From Flavobacterium sp. Leaf82 (GTDB taxonomy: Bacteria; Bacteroidota; Bacteroidia; Flavobacteriales; Flavobacteriaceae), in NCBI RefSeq assembly GCF_001422725.1, contig NZ_LMMA01000012.1:242967-306966 (forward strand): DNA of 64,000 nt, in the 5' to 3' direction. The position numbers and the translations under genes are program-made. Shown piece after piece: positions 10,869-18,990 of the stretch; positions within the stretch are counted from its first letter, which is position 1; every line of letters begins with the position of its first letter. Below the pieces are notes generated by a model. It had not been told where the DNA came from and ran no database searches. It saw only the letters and a program-made list of their open reading frames with translations.

Positions 10869-11183
10869 AAAGGGGAAAGAATAGAAATTGAAAAAATATT
10901 ACCTCAGAAGTTTAGTCCCTACGGGACATTTGTTTAGGCGCGATATGGTTTGCTACCAACATTTAACTCCTAGCGGAGTAATTTTGACGAAGATCTGCTA
11001 GTAAAGATGTAAAATTATAACCTGATGCAAATTATCTTCTATTAATAAAAGTTCTTAAGTAAAATATTTCGTAGAGATTATATCTTGGTAGAAAAAAAAT
11101 GACAAACGCGATATTTTGTCCCGTAGGGACTACACATTTTCATAAACGATAATTGAATTATGTTTCGCTAAAAAATAAATATT
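10869..11183. repeat. Gene-free stretch with paired palindromic elements
   Basis: No gene is seen here. The palindromes GTCCCTACGGGAC (10915-10927), ACTCCTAGCGGAGT (10966-10979) and GTCCCGTAGGGAC (11118-11130) are present. The first and third belong to two facing copies of a ~45-bp element: each contains TTGGTAG, then CGATAT or CGCGATAT, then TGTCCCGTAGGGACTA, one copy per strand. This looks like a dispersed intergenic repeat and not a regulatory site of one gene. Confidence 0.65.
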
Positions 11184-12113
11184 TTATAACTGGCTCACAA
11201 ATGCCAAAGCATCTTCTTTGTCCTGATTTAATTGGGATTTAAGCAAATCTATTGATCCAAATTTTTGTTCCTCACGAAGATATTGCAATAATGAAACTTC
11301 AATTTTTTGACCATAAATATCAGCATCAAAATCAAATAAATTCACTTCGATAGTTTGGTTTTGCCCATTTACAGTAGGATTAAAACCAATATTCATCATT
11401 CCGTAAACTTCCTTTTGATCAATAAGGGCTTTCACGACATAAACACCAACTTTTGGAATTAATTTATATTCTTCGTCAATCTTGATATTTGCTGTAGGAA
11501 ATCCAATTGTTCTTCCTAATTGTTTTCCTTTTACAACTTCGCCCGATAAAAAATATGCATAACCCAGATATTCATTGGCTAAAGCCATATTTCCTTCGTT
11601 TAAAGCTTTCCTGATTTTGGTCGAACTTACAGAAACATCCTGAATTTCCTGAGCCGAAATTTGTTCGACTTCAAAACCATATTCAGCTCCAAAAGCAATT
11701 AAATCATCAATATTGGCAGTTCTGTTTCTTCCAAAACGGTGATCGTGACCAATAATTATTTTTTGAATATGAAATTGATCGACTAATATTGAATGCACAA
11801 ATTCTTCAGCGGTTAATCTGGAAAAACTTTCGTTAAACGGATGAATAACAAGGTTTTCAATTCCGGTTGCTTCAAGAAGTTTTGTTTTTTCAGAAATAGT
11901 ATTCAAAAGTTTTATTTCTGATTTTTCCTGTAAAACCATTCTTGGATGCGGAAAAAAAGTAAGCACTAAACTTTCATATTTTCCGTTTTCTGTGTTTTGA
12001 GTAATTCGCTCCAGAATTTTTTTATGACCAATATGTACGCCGTCAAAGGTGCCAAGAGTTAAAATCGTTTTCTTGGTTGACTGAAAATCGTTTATAGAAT
12101 GAAAGAGCTTCAA
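11184..12113 (-). CDS. ribF: Bifunctional riboflavin kinase / FAD synthetase
   Basis: Converts riboflavin to FMN and FMN to FAD. The N-terminal adenylyltransferase domain shows LGTFDGVHIGHKK and IIGHDHRFGRNR; the C-terminal flavokinase domain shows LGRTIGFPTANI, GVYVV and NIGFNPT. I chose the TTG at 12113 (MKLFHSIN, 309 residues), where the family usually begins. An ATG exists 20 codons upstream at 12173, but a -7 box (12135-12142) lies between them, so the transcript should begin near 12130 and not contain that ATG. It is a single housekeeping gene, divergent from the metalloprotease gene. Confidence 0.95.
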   Translation of the reverse strand: MKLFHSINDFQSTKKTILTLGTFDGVHIGHKKILERITQNTENGKYESLVLTFFPHPRMVLQEKSEIKLLNTISEKTKLLEATGIENLVIHPFNESFSRLTAEEFVHSILVDQFHIQKIIIGHDHRFGRNRTANIDDLIAFGAEYGFEVEQISAQEIQDVSVSSTKIRKALNEGNMALANEYLGYAYFLSGEVVKGKQLGRTIGFPTANIKIDEEYKLIPKVGVYVVKALIDQKEVYGMMNIGFNPTVNGQNQTIEVNLFDFDADIYGQKIEVSLLQYLREEQKFGSIDLLKSQLNQDKEDALAFVSQL

Positions 12114-12134
12114 AACAAATAATTTAAGATGGTG

Positions 12135-12142
12135 CAAATTTA
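12135..12142 (-). promoter_or_regulatory. ribF -7 promoter box
   Basis: TAAATTTG followed by CACC on the minus strand matches TAnnTTTG. Its position inside the upstream extension of the ribF frame favours the TTG start at 12113. Confidence 0.65.
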
Positions 12143-12219
12143 TACTATCTATTTTAAATTTAATGCTAAGCACAATTGATTTTTTAAGAAGATTATGTTT
12201 CTTTTTGTAAAAATGAATC

Positions 12220-12246
12220 CACTCGTCGACAAAAAAGCATTAATTG
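12220..12246 (+). promoter_or_regulatory. Second copy of the shared upstream motif
   Basis: CACTCGT-N4-AAAAAAGC plus AATTG, closely matching 4068-4095. It lies just upstream of the promoter of the T9SS metalloprotease. Confidence 0.4.
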
Positions 12247-12279
12247 TCGTATATATGTAAGAATTTAATTTAATTCACT

Positions 12280-12287
12280 TAATTTTG
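12280..12287 (+). promoter_or_regulatory. -7 box of the metalloprotease gene
   Basis: TAATTTTG fits TAnnTTTG. It overlaps the in-frame TTG at 12285 and predicts an mRNA start near 12294, which makes ATG 12309 the start. Confidence 0.6.
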
Positions 12288-12308
12288 ATTATTCAATCCC
12301 AATCGAGT

Positions 12309-14993
12309 ATGAAAAAAAAGCTACTTTTTTTGTTTTTTATCCTTTGTTGCACAGCGATTCACGCTCAGAGTGATGACTTGTGGCAAAAAGTGAGTACAGT
12401 TTCTGCAGGTAAAACAATAAATTCGTCCGTTTCAGGAAGACTTTACTATAAGTTAAATACGAATTCCTTAAAGACCAAACTTTCAGGATTAACAGGTCAA
12501 TCGTCAAAAAATAACACTTCAGAAATTACCATTCCAAATTCAAACGGTGTTTTAGAAAGATTTAAAGTCTGGGAATCCTCTAATTTTGAACCTGAATTAC
12601 AGGCAAAGTATCCTAATATCAGGTCTTATGAAGGAATTGGACTAGATGATAAAACGGCTAAAATTAATTTTAGTCTGGCGCCAATTGGTTTGCAGACTAT
12701 GGTACTTCGTGCAGATAAACCATCAGAATATATAGAACAAGATTCAGATAATCAATCGCAATATGTATTATCGGCTAAAAACGATGATGCCTCGAAAAGA
12801 CTAAGTTGTAAAACGGCAGAATTAATTTCGAATAAAAATACGCCATCAACATCAAAAACAACCGCAAATAACAAGGTTTTCAAAACTATGCGATTAGCCT
12901 TGTCTTGTACAGGAGAATATACCGCTTTTTTTGGTGGTACAAAAGAAGGTGCTTTAGCCGGAATGAATGCTTCTATGACAAGAGTAAACGGAATTTTTAA
13001 CAGAGATCTTGCCGTAAAATTAATTTTGATCGCCAATACAGAAGATATAATATACACAAATCCTGCAACAGATCCTTATTCTAACGCAAATACAGGAACA
13101 TCAGATTATCAGGACAGATCAGATATTCAGGTTTGGAACGTAGAAACACAAAACAATATAACTAGTGTAATAGGCGAAGCTAATTATGATATTGGGCATT
13201 TGTTTGGAGCTTCGGGCGGCGGCGGAAATGCCGGTTGTATAGGATGTGTTTGCAACAGTCCAACGTCATCAAATATTACGGCAAAAGGAAGTGGCTATAC
13301 ATCACCATCAGATGGAAAACCACAAGGTGATACCTTTGATATTGATTTTGTAGCCCATGAAATGGGACATCAATTAGGGGCAACGCATACTTTTTCATAT
13401 TCTATCGAAGGAACCGGAACAAGTGTAGAACCAGGAAGTGGTTCTACAATAATGGGTTATGCCGGAATTACAGATTATGATGTTCAGGCTAATTCTGATG
13501 ATTATTTTGCTTATGCCAGTATTTTGCAAATTCAAAATAATCTGGTCTTCAAGACTTGTCCTGTAAATACAAGTATATCAAATAATCCGCCAACAATTGG
13601 TGCTGGTGCGGATTATACGATTCCAATAAGCACACCATTTGTTTTAACCGGTACAGGTTCAAATCCTGTAAATCCTGCCGTTACGTATACGTGGGAACAA
13701 AATGATAGTGCAACAACTACATCCGGTTCTAATAGTATTGCTAATGCAACAAAACCAGATGGACCTTTGTTTAGATCTATAAAACCGACTAATTCTCCTG
13801 TTCGATATATGCCTGCTTTAAGTACAGTAATTCAAAATACACTTACAACAACTTGGGAATCTGTTTCATCTATTGCCAGAACATTACATTTTACTTTAAC
13901 AGCAAGAGATAATGGAGCAGCCGGAGTAGCTCAAACAAATACAGATGCCATGACTGTAAATGTTGTTTCTAATGCTGGACCATTTACTGTTACTTCTCAA
14001 AATACGAATGATGTAAGCTGGCAATTGGGATCATTTCAAACAGTAACCTGGAATGTGAATAATACCAATACTTTGCAAGGATCTTCAAATGTAAATATCA
14101 AGTTATCTGTAGACGGAGGTTTGACATTTCCGGTAATTTTAGCTTCAAACACAGCAAATGATGGTTCAGAAATAGTTCAGATACCTACAAGTGTACAAGT
14201 ATCAACAAATTGCAGAGTATTAGTTGAGCCAACAGCAAATATATATTATGCCGTAAACAGCAAATCATTTGCAGTAGGATATACGTCAGCAACAACTTGT
14301 GATTCGTATAGTTTTGGGAACGCCTATGATATTCCTTTTGGAAACACTTATACCACAAGAACTGTAAATGTACCTGCGTCTACAGGATCAGTTTCTGATG
14401 TAAATGTTATGGTTAATTTTACCCATGCAAGACTTTCTGATGTAGAACTTCAGATCGTAAGTCCTAAAGGAACTGTCGTTAATTTATACAATAGAAGCTG
14501 TGGATCTATATCATCGACTTTGGCATTGCAATATGATGATGACGGAGTGCCTCTGGATTGCTCTAAAACAATAAGTCAAATTGTTGTTCCGGTCGAAGCA
14601 TTGAGTATTTTTAATGGAGAAGATCCTAAAGGAACCTGGACTTTTAGAGTTCGTGATGCCGTAGCGGGAAATTTTGGAAAAATAAATTCAGCTTCTTTAA
14701 ATGTTTGCAGTCAGACATTTACTTTAGGCGAACCTAATCTCGAAAAGATCGATTTTACGCTTTATCCAAATCCAAATAAAGGAAATTTCACCATTCAGTT
14801 TGAAAGTGATTCCATCAATCGAATACAGATTTTTGTGTACGATATTTTAGGAAAAAACGTTTATTCAAATTCATTTGACAGAACATTAAACTTTAATCAA
14901 AACATACAATTATCAAATGTGTCTTCCGGGTTTTACTTCGTTACCATTATAGATGGAGATCGTAGAATCGTCAGGAAAATAATCGTCAATTAA
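12309..14993 (+). CDS. Secreted reprolysin-type zinc metalloprotease with P-domain and T9SS type A signal
   Basis: The 894-residue protein is exported. A signal peptide (MKKKLLFLFFILCC...AIHAQ) is followed by a propeptide-like region and a reprolysin/M12B-like catalytic domain (~190-420). Its zinc site HEMGHQLGATH contains H350, E351, H354 and H360, with a Met-turn-like segment (STIMGYAG). Residues ~440-660 are Ig-like or linker sequence, ~665-775 match a proprotein-convertase P-domain (LSDVELQIVSPKGT, GTWTFRVRD), and the last ~80 residues are a T9SS type A sorting domain (LYPNPNKGNFTI...RKIIVN). An in-frame TTG at 12285 exists, but the signal peptide and the -7 box at 12280-12287 support ATG 12309. 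Probably released to digest extracellular protein. Confidence 0.93.
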   Translation: MKKKLLFLFFILCCTAIHAQSDDLWQKVSTVSAGKTINSSVSGRLYYKLNTNSLKTKLSGLTGQSSKNNTSEITIPNSNGVLERFKVWESSNFEPELQAKYPNIRSYEGIGLDDKTAKINFSLAPIGLQTMVLRADKPSEYIEQDSDNQSQYVLSAKNDDASKRLSCKTAELISNKNTPSTSKTTANNKVFKTMRLALSCTGEYTAFFGGTKEGALAGMNASMTRVNGIFNRDLAVKLILIANTEDIIYTNPATDPYSNANTGTSDYQDRSDIQVWNVETQNNITSVIGEANYDIGHLFGASGGGGNAGCIGCVCNSPTSSNITAKGSGYTSPSDGKPQGDTFDIDFVAHEMGHQLGATHTFSYSIEGTGTSVEPGSGSTIMGYAGITDYDVQANSDDYFAYASILQIQNNLVFKTCPVNTSISNNPPTIGAGADYTIPISTPFVLTGTGSNPVNPAVTYTWEQNDSATTTSGSNSIANATKPDGPLFRSIKPTNSPVRYMPALSTVIQNTLTTTWESVSSIARTLHFTLTARDNGAAGVAQTNTDAMTVNVVSNAGPFTVTSQNTNDVSWQLGSFQTVTWNVNNTNTLQGSSNVNIKLSVDGGLTFPVILASNTANDGSEIVQIPTSVQVSTNCRVLVEPTANIYYAVNSKSFAVGYTSATTCDSYSFGNAYDIPFGNTYTTRTVNVPASTGSVSDVNVMVNFTHARLSDVELQIVSPKGTVVNLYNRSCGSISSTLALQYDDDGVPLDCSKTISQIVVPVEALSIFNGEDPKGTWTFRVRDAVAGNFGKINSASLNVCSQTFTLGEPNLEKIDFTLYPNPNKGNFTIQFESDSINRIQIFVYDILGKNVYSNSFDRTLNFNQNIQLSNVSSGFYFVTIIDGDRRIVRKIIVN

Positions 14994-15008
14994 ATATTAA
15001 AACCTCAA

Positions 15009-15060
15009 AAAAAAATTCCAAATTCCAATAACTCTATAAGTCGGAATTTGGAATTTTTTT
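15009..15060. terminator. Bidirectional terminator between metalloprotease and comF-like gene
   Basis: A 14-bp stem (AAATTCCAAATTCC at 15013-15026, GGAATTTGGAATTT at 15043-15056) is flanked by A and T tracts, so it can end transcription from both convergent genes. Confidence 0.88.
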
Positions 15061-15078
15061 TAGTAGTTTCTATAATGA

Positions 15079-15762
15079 TTAGGAGTTTGCCATTGCCATA
15101 CAGGCAATACTTATTTTGGCACCCGGAATTTTTAATAAAGCCCGCGAACAAGCTTCGAGAGTTGCACCGGTTGTTAAAACATCATCAACAATTAAAAAGT
15201 GCTTGTTGTGATTTTCTTCCGTATCAAACGCATCAAATGTATCTTCGATACTATTAGATCTTCCTTCGAGATTTTTTTTTGATTGTGTTTTAGAATATTT
15301 CTTTCGATATAATACAGAGTCATTATACGGAATGTCTAAACCTTTGGCCAAAGCTTTTCCAAAAGTAGTAACTTGATTATAACCTCGTTCCTTAAATTTT
15401 TTAGGATGCAAAGGAACCGGAATTACAATATCAAAATCAGTTTCTAAAACTAATTCTTTTAAATCCTCCACATACCAATTTCCTAAAACAGTACCAATTT
15501 CTTCATGACCTTTGTATTTTAAATTGTGAATGAGTTCCTGAACAATTCCTTTTTTATTAAAATATAAAAGAGCAGATGCATGTTCGATCGCAATTTTGCC
15601 GTAAAATTTCTTGACAGCTTCGTTTTTTGGATCCAAATGATATTGAGTCAAAGGCATTTCATGTCGGCAATTCGTGCATAAAACAGATTCACTGGTAAGT
15701 AAAATAGTGTGGCAACCGGCACAAACCTTAGGGAAAAATAGATTAATAAGATAATTAAACAC
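15079..15762 (-). CDS. ComF family phosphoribosyltransferase-like protein
   Basis: The 227-residue protein carries an N-terminal zinc-finger-like segment (CAGC at ~15-18, CTNC at ~29-32) and a C-terminal type I phosphoribosyltransferase domain with the PRPP-binding loop FLIVDDVLTTGATLEAC and the upstream HPKKFKERGYNQ motif. This is the ComF/GntX architecture. ComF proteins take part in DNA uptake in naturally competent bacteria, but many non-competent species carry one, and no competence genes are nearby. Its promoter faces that of glyS. A role in transformation is possible but not shown. Confidence 0.9.
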   Translation of the reverse strand: MFNYLINLFFPKVCAGCHTILLTSESVLCTNCRHEMPLTQYHLDPKNEAVKKFYGKIAIEHASALLYFNKKGIVQELIHNLKYKGHEEIGTVLGNWYVEDLKELVLETDFDIVIPVPLHPKKFKERGYNQVTTFGKALAKGLDIPYNDSVLYRKKYSKTQSKKNLEGRSNSIEDTFDAFDTEENHNKHFLIVDDVLTTGATLEACSRALLKIPGAKISIACMAMANS

Positions 15763-15782
15763 AAATAGAAAGAATTTAGTTA

Positions 15783-15790
15783 CAAAAATA
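15783..15790 (-). promoter_or_regulatory. -7 box of the comF-like gene
   Basis: TATTTTTG on the minus strand, about 20 bp before the ATG at 15762. It fits TAnnTTTG and predicts a short leader. Confidence 0.55.
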
Positions 15791-15845
15791 ACGAAATGAA
15801 TCCTTCAATCTTTACTATTTTTCTTTTTTTTAAACGGACTTTTTA

Positions 15846-15853
15846 TATTTTTG
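15846..15853 (+). promoter_or_regulatory. -7 box of glyS, giving an almost leaderless mRNA
   Basis: TATTTTTG ends only 7 bp before the glyS ATG at 15861. Transcription from such boxes normally begins about 5-7 bp downstream, which would place the first nucleotide at or next to the start codon. Confidence 0.6.
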
Positions 15854-15860
15854 CATCACT

Positions 15861-17399
15861 ATGGCAAAACAAGAAGATTTATTTAAGAATGTGGTTTCGC
15901 ACGCAAAAGAGTACGGATTTATTTTTCCGTCAAGCGAAGTATACGACGGATTAAGTGCAGTGTATGATTATGCGCAAAATGGTGTCGAGTTAAAAAAGAA
16001 TATCCGTGAATATTGGTGGAAATCAATGGTTCAGATGAACGAGAATATTGTAGGCCTTGATGCTGCAATATTAATGCATCCAACGACTTGGAAAGCTTCA
16101 GGCCACGTTGATGCTTTCAATGATCCGTTAATTGATAATAAAGATTCGAAAAAGAGATATAGAGCTGACGTTTTAGTTGAAGATTATGCTGAAAAGTTAA
16201 ATGTAAAGGCTAAAAAAGAAATCGAAAAAGCAAAAGCTCGTTTTGGAGATGCTTTCAACGAACAAGAGTTTATTACAACAAATGCTCGTGTAGTTGAATA
16301 TTTAGCCAAAGAAAGAGAAATTCTGGAAAGACTTGCAAAAGGTATGAGCGAGGATCTTCAGGATGTAAAAGCTTTAATTGAAGAATTAGAAATTGCTGAT
16401 CCTGAAACCGGTTCAAGAAACTGGACAGATGTAAAGCAATTTAACTTAATGTTTGGGACTAAACTTGGAGCTTCTGCAGATTCTGCAATGGATTTATATT
16501 TACGTCCGGAAACGGCACAAGGTATTTTTGTAAACTTCCTGAATGTTCAAAAATCTGGTCGTATGAAAGTTCCTTTTGGAATTGCTCAAACCGGTAAAGC
16601 TTTCAGAAATGAGATTGTTGCGAGACAATTCATTTTCCGTATGCGTGAATTCGAGCAAATGGAAATGCAATTTTTTGTACGTCCGGGAGAAGAAATGAAA
16701 TGGTACCACCACTGGAAAGAAACGCGTTTAAACTGGCATTTATCTTTAGGATTAGGAAAAGAAAATTACCGTTTTCACGATCACGAAAAATTAGCGCACT
16801 ATGCAAATGCAGCAGCTGATATTGAGTTTAATTTTCCTTTTGGATTCAAAGAACTGGAAGGGATTCACTCTCGTACAGATTTTGACTTAAAAGCACACGA
16901 AAAGTTTTCAGGTAGAAAATTACAATATTTTGATGCTGAACTAAACGAAAACTACGTTCCGTATGTAGTAGAAACATCTGTAGGTTTAGATCGTATGTTC
17001 CTGGCTGTTTTTGCAACATCATTGCAGGAAGAAACATTAGAAGACGGATCTACAAGAACAGTTTTAAAATTACCATCAGTTTTAGCACCAACAAAAGCAG
17101 CCGTTTTACCATTAGTTAAAAAAGACGGATTGCCTGAAATTTCTAAAAAAATCATCGAAGATTTAAAATGGGATTTCAATGTAGCTTATGATGAAAAAGA
17201 TGCTGTAGGACGTCGTTACAGAAGACAAGATGCTCTTGGAACTCCGTTTTGTATCACAGTAGACCATCAAACAATCGAAGACGAAACAGTAACAATTCGT
17301 CATAGAGATACAATGAAACAAGATCGTGTAAAAATTTCTGAATTGAAAGATATTATCGAAAACGAAGTTTCTATGAAAAACTGGTTGATGAAAATGTAA
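15861..17399 (+). CDS. glyS: Glycine--tRNA ligase (single-chain type)
   Basis: Charges tRNA-Gly with glycine. The 512-residue length and motifs identify the homodimeric, eukaryote/archaea-like class IIa enzyme used by Bacteroidetes, in contrast to the two-subunit GlyQ/GlyS form. Visible signatures are RPETAQGIFVNF, AQTGKAFRNEI, FRMREFEQMEMQFF (motif 2), VETSVGLDRMFLAVF (motif 3), and a C-terminal anticodon-binding domain (~400-505). The start ATG lies immediately after a -7 box; moving it downstream would remove conserved sequence. It is a stand-alone gene with its own terminator. Confidence 0.97.
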   Translation: MAKQEDLFKNVVSHAKEYGFIFPSSEVYDGLSAVYDYAQNGVELKKNIREYWWKSMVQMNENIVGLDAAILMHPTTWKASGHVDAFNDPLIDNKDSKKRYRADVLVEDYAEKLNVKAKKEIEKAKARFGDAFNEQEFITTNARVVEYLAKEREILERLAKGMSEDLQDVKALIEELEIADPETGSRNWTDVKQFNLMFGTKLGASADSAMDLYLRPETAQGIFVNFLNVQKSGRMKVPFGIAQTGKAFRNEIVARQFIFRMREFEQMEMQFFVRPGEEMKWYHHWKETRLNWHLSLGLGKENYRFHDHEKLAHYANAAADIEFNFPFGFKELEGIHSRTDFDLKAHEKFSGRKLQYFDAELNENYVPYVVETSVGLDRMFLAVFATSLQEETLEDGSTRTVLKLPSVLAPTKAAVLPLVKKDGLPEISKKIIEDLKWDFNVAYDEKDAVGRRYRRQDALGTPFCITVDHQTIEDETVTIRHRDTMKQDRVKISELKDIIENEVSMKNWLMKM

Positions 17400-17420
17400 T
17401 ATTTTAAATTACCCACATAT

Positions 17421-17458
17421 AAAATCCCAAATTCCGTATAGGAGTTTGGGATTTTTTT
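17421..17458 (+). terminator. glyS terminator
   Basis: AATCCCAAA (17423-17431) pairs with TTTGGGATT (17445-17453), extended inward by CC/GG pairs around a GTATA loop and followed by a T run. Confidence 0.88.
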
Positions 17459-17656
17459 AATTGTAAAGATGTATTTTGTCGGATATATTAGCATTTTACA
17501 TTTATGTGTTAACATTTCACAATAATGTATTAACAATGAAATAGTAAAATAATTGAAATTCGTAATTTAATTGCGAATAAAAGACCAAAATGATTTTTTG
17601 ATAAAATTAAAAGAGTAATTATCTGGGATTTCGGGAAAATTAATAGAAACTAAATA

Positions 17657-18466
17657 TTGAAAAATTATTCATATATAATTATAGATGATGATGCTGAAAG
17701 TATTTTGAAAACCAAAAAAATTGCAGACGGTTTTTCAGGATTGACTTTTGTGGCGTCTGCCACGAATTATGAAGAAGGATTGAATTTAGTTTTAGAACAT
17801 AACCCATCGATTATTTTTCTCGAAATTGATCCTGAAAATATATTAAGTAATTTATCACTTGCTTTTATAAATGAGCTTCACAGGTTTTTATCCCATATTC
17901 CTAAAATAATTATTACCACAGCAAAAAAAGAACTCGCTTATGAAGCCATTCAGTACAACGTTTTTGATTATTTATTGAAACCTGTTTTGCCAATTGATTT
18001 AATTAAAACACTTTTAAAACTTGAAAAAAGCGTTTTAAATATAAATGCAGTCGAAATAAACAAAGAAATACCTTCTTCGGTACTTCCGTTTGTTCAAAAC
18101 ACAAAAAATATAATAGAGCCGCTTATTATCTGTATTAAATCATATGGTGATTATCGGTATATTACAGCAACGGATATTTGTTATTTTCAGGCCGATAATA
18201 ATTCAACGGATATCTATTTGAATTCCGGCGAAATGATCACCGCTTTTAAAACACTTAAACATTTTGAGAGTATTTTATCGCATCCTTTTATCAGAATTCA
18301 CAACAGTTATATTATAAATAAAAATTACATTTCGAGAATTCATAACGGAAGCTCAGTTTGTTACATAAAAAACTCCTCGAAAAAGATTCCTTTTTCTAAA
18401 ACTTACAAATCAAATGTGGATCTAATTATCGCTGATTTTTCTAAAGGAAATTACCTAGAAGTCTAA
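17657..18466 (+). CDS. LytTR-family response regulator with atypical receiver domain
   Basis: The 269-residue protein starts at TTG (no ATG is available near the N-terminus). Residues ~4-120 form a CheY-like receiver with the acidic pocket IIIDDD, the switch region IIITTAKKE and the conserved LKPV lysine. At the position of the phosphorylated Asp, however, the sequence is IIFLEID, which puts Glu56 where Asp is expected. Residues ~165-265 are a LytTR DNA-binding domain (YRYITATDICYFQADNNST, FIRIHNSYIINKNYI). Substitution of Glu may mimic constant phosphorylation, so activity could be independent of a kinase. No histidine kinase of the LytS type is adjacent; the next kinase belongs to a different family. 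Confidence 0.88.
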   Translation: MKNYSYIIIDDDAESILKTKKIADGFSGLTFVASATNYEEGLNLVLEHNPSIIFLEIDPENILSNLSLAFINELHRFLSHIPKIIITTAKKELAYEAIQYNVFDYLLKPVLPIDLIKTLLKLEKSVLNINAVEINKEIPSSVLPFVQNTKNIIEPLIICIKSYGDYRYITATDICYFQADNNSTDIYLNSGEMITAFKTLKHFESILSHPFIRIHNSYIINKNYISRIHNGSSVCYIKNSSKKIPFSKTYKSNVDLIIADFSKGNYLEV

Positions 18467-18639
18467 TAATTAAGAGATTACATTCATTTGCCACTCATTG
18501 ACTATCAATTGGGTATGTTCTACCATAAACCTGTTTTTTCGTATATATTTTTTTTGATTTAGGTGTTAGTTTTACACCATGATTCGCACAAAGCGATGAT
18601 GCCCCAAACAAAAAATCAAACATTTAATACCTTCAGATC

Positions 18640-18891
18640 ATGAAAAAAGCAGCTTTAACATTCGCATTATTTTCTACAGTAATTGTAGCAACTTCATTTA
18701 CAACTCCAGAAACAAATTTATCATCAAATACAAATACTTCAAACTTTTTTGAAGAAGGTGGTAGTGGTGCTACAACAAATCAAAAAAGAAAACTTGATTT
18801 TCATGAAACAGGTAATAAATTGGATAATAACAATCAATTAAATTTCACTAATGTTAATCAGTCATTAGGAGGAAATAAAAAAATAGACTAA
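18640..18891 (+). CDS. Small secreted protein, unknown function
   Basis: The 83-residue protein has a signal peptide (KKAALTFALFSTVIVATSF) and a mature part of ~60 polar, Asn/Ser/Thr-rich residues with a GGSG element and a basic patch (NQKRK). It has no cysteine and no known domain. It is bounded by a strong terminator 27 bp downstream and lies between the LytTR regulator and a histidine kinase with a presumably periplasmic TPR sensor. A role as target or ligand of that signalling system is only a guess from position. Confidence 0.7.
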   Translation: MKKAALTFALFSTVIVATSFTTPETNLSSNTNTSNFFEEGGSGATTNQKRKLDFHETGNKLDNNNQLNFTNVNQSLGGNKKID

Positions 18892-18917
18892 AATAATTCA
18901 TTTAGTATTTAGCACTT

Positions 18918-18948
18918 AGGCTGTCAATTTTTTGGCAGCCTTTTTTTG
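18918..18948 (+). terminator. Terminator after the small secreted protein
   Basis: A 10-bp stem (AGGCTGTCAA / TTGGCAGCCT, one G-U pair) with a TTTT loop and a seven-T tail. Confidence 0.9.
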
Positions 18949-18990
18949 TATTAATAGTTTTACTATTTTTGGTGAAATTCAAAAACACAA

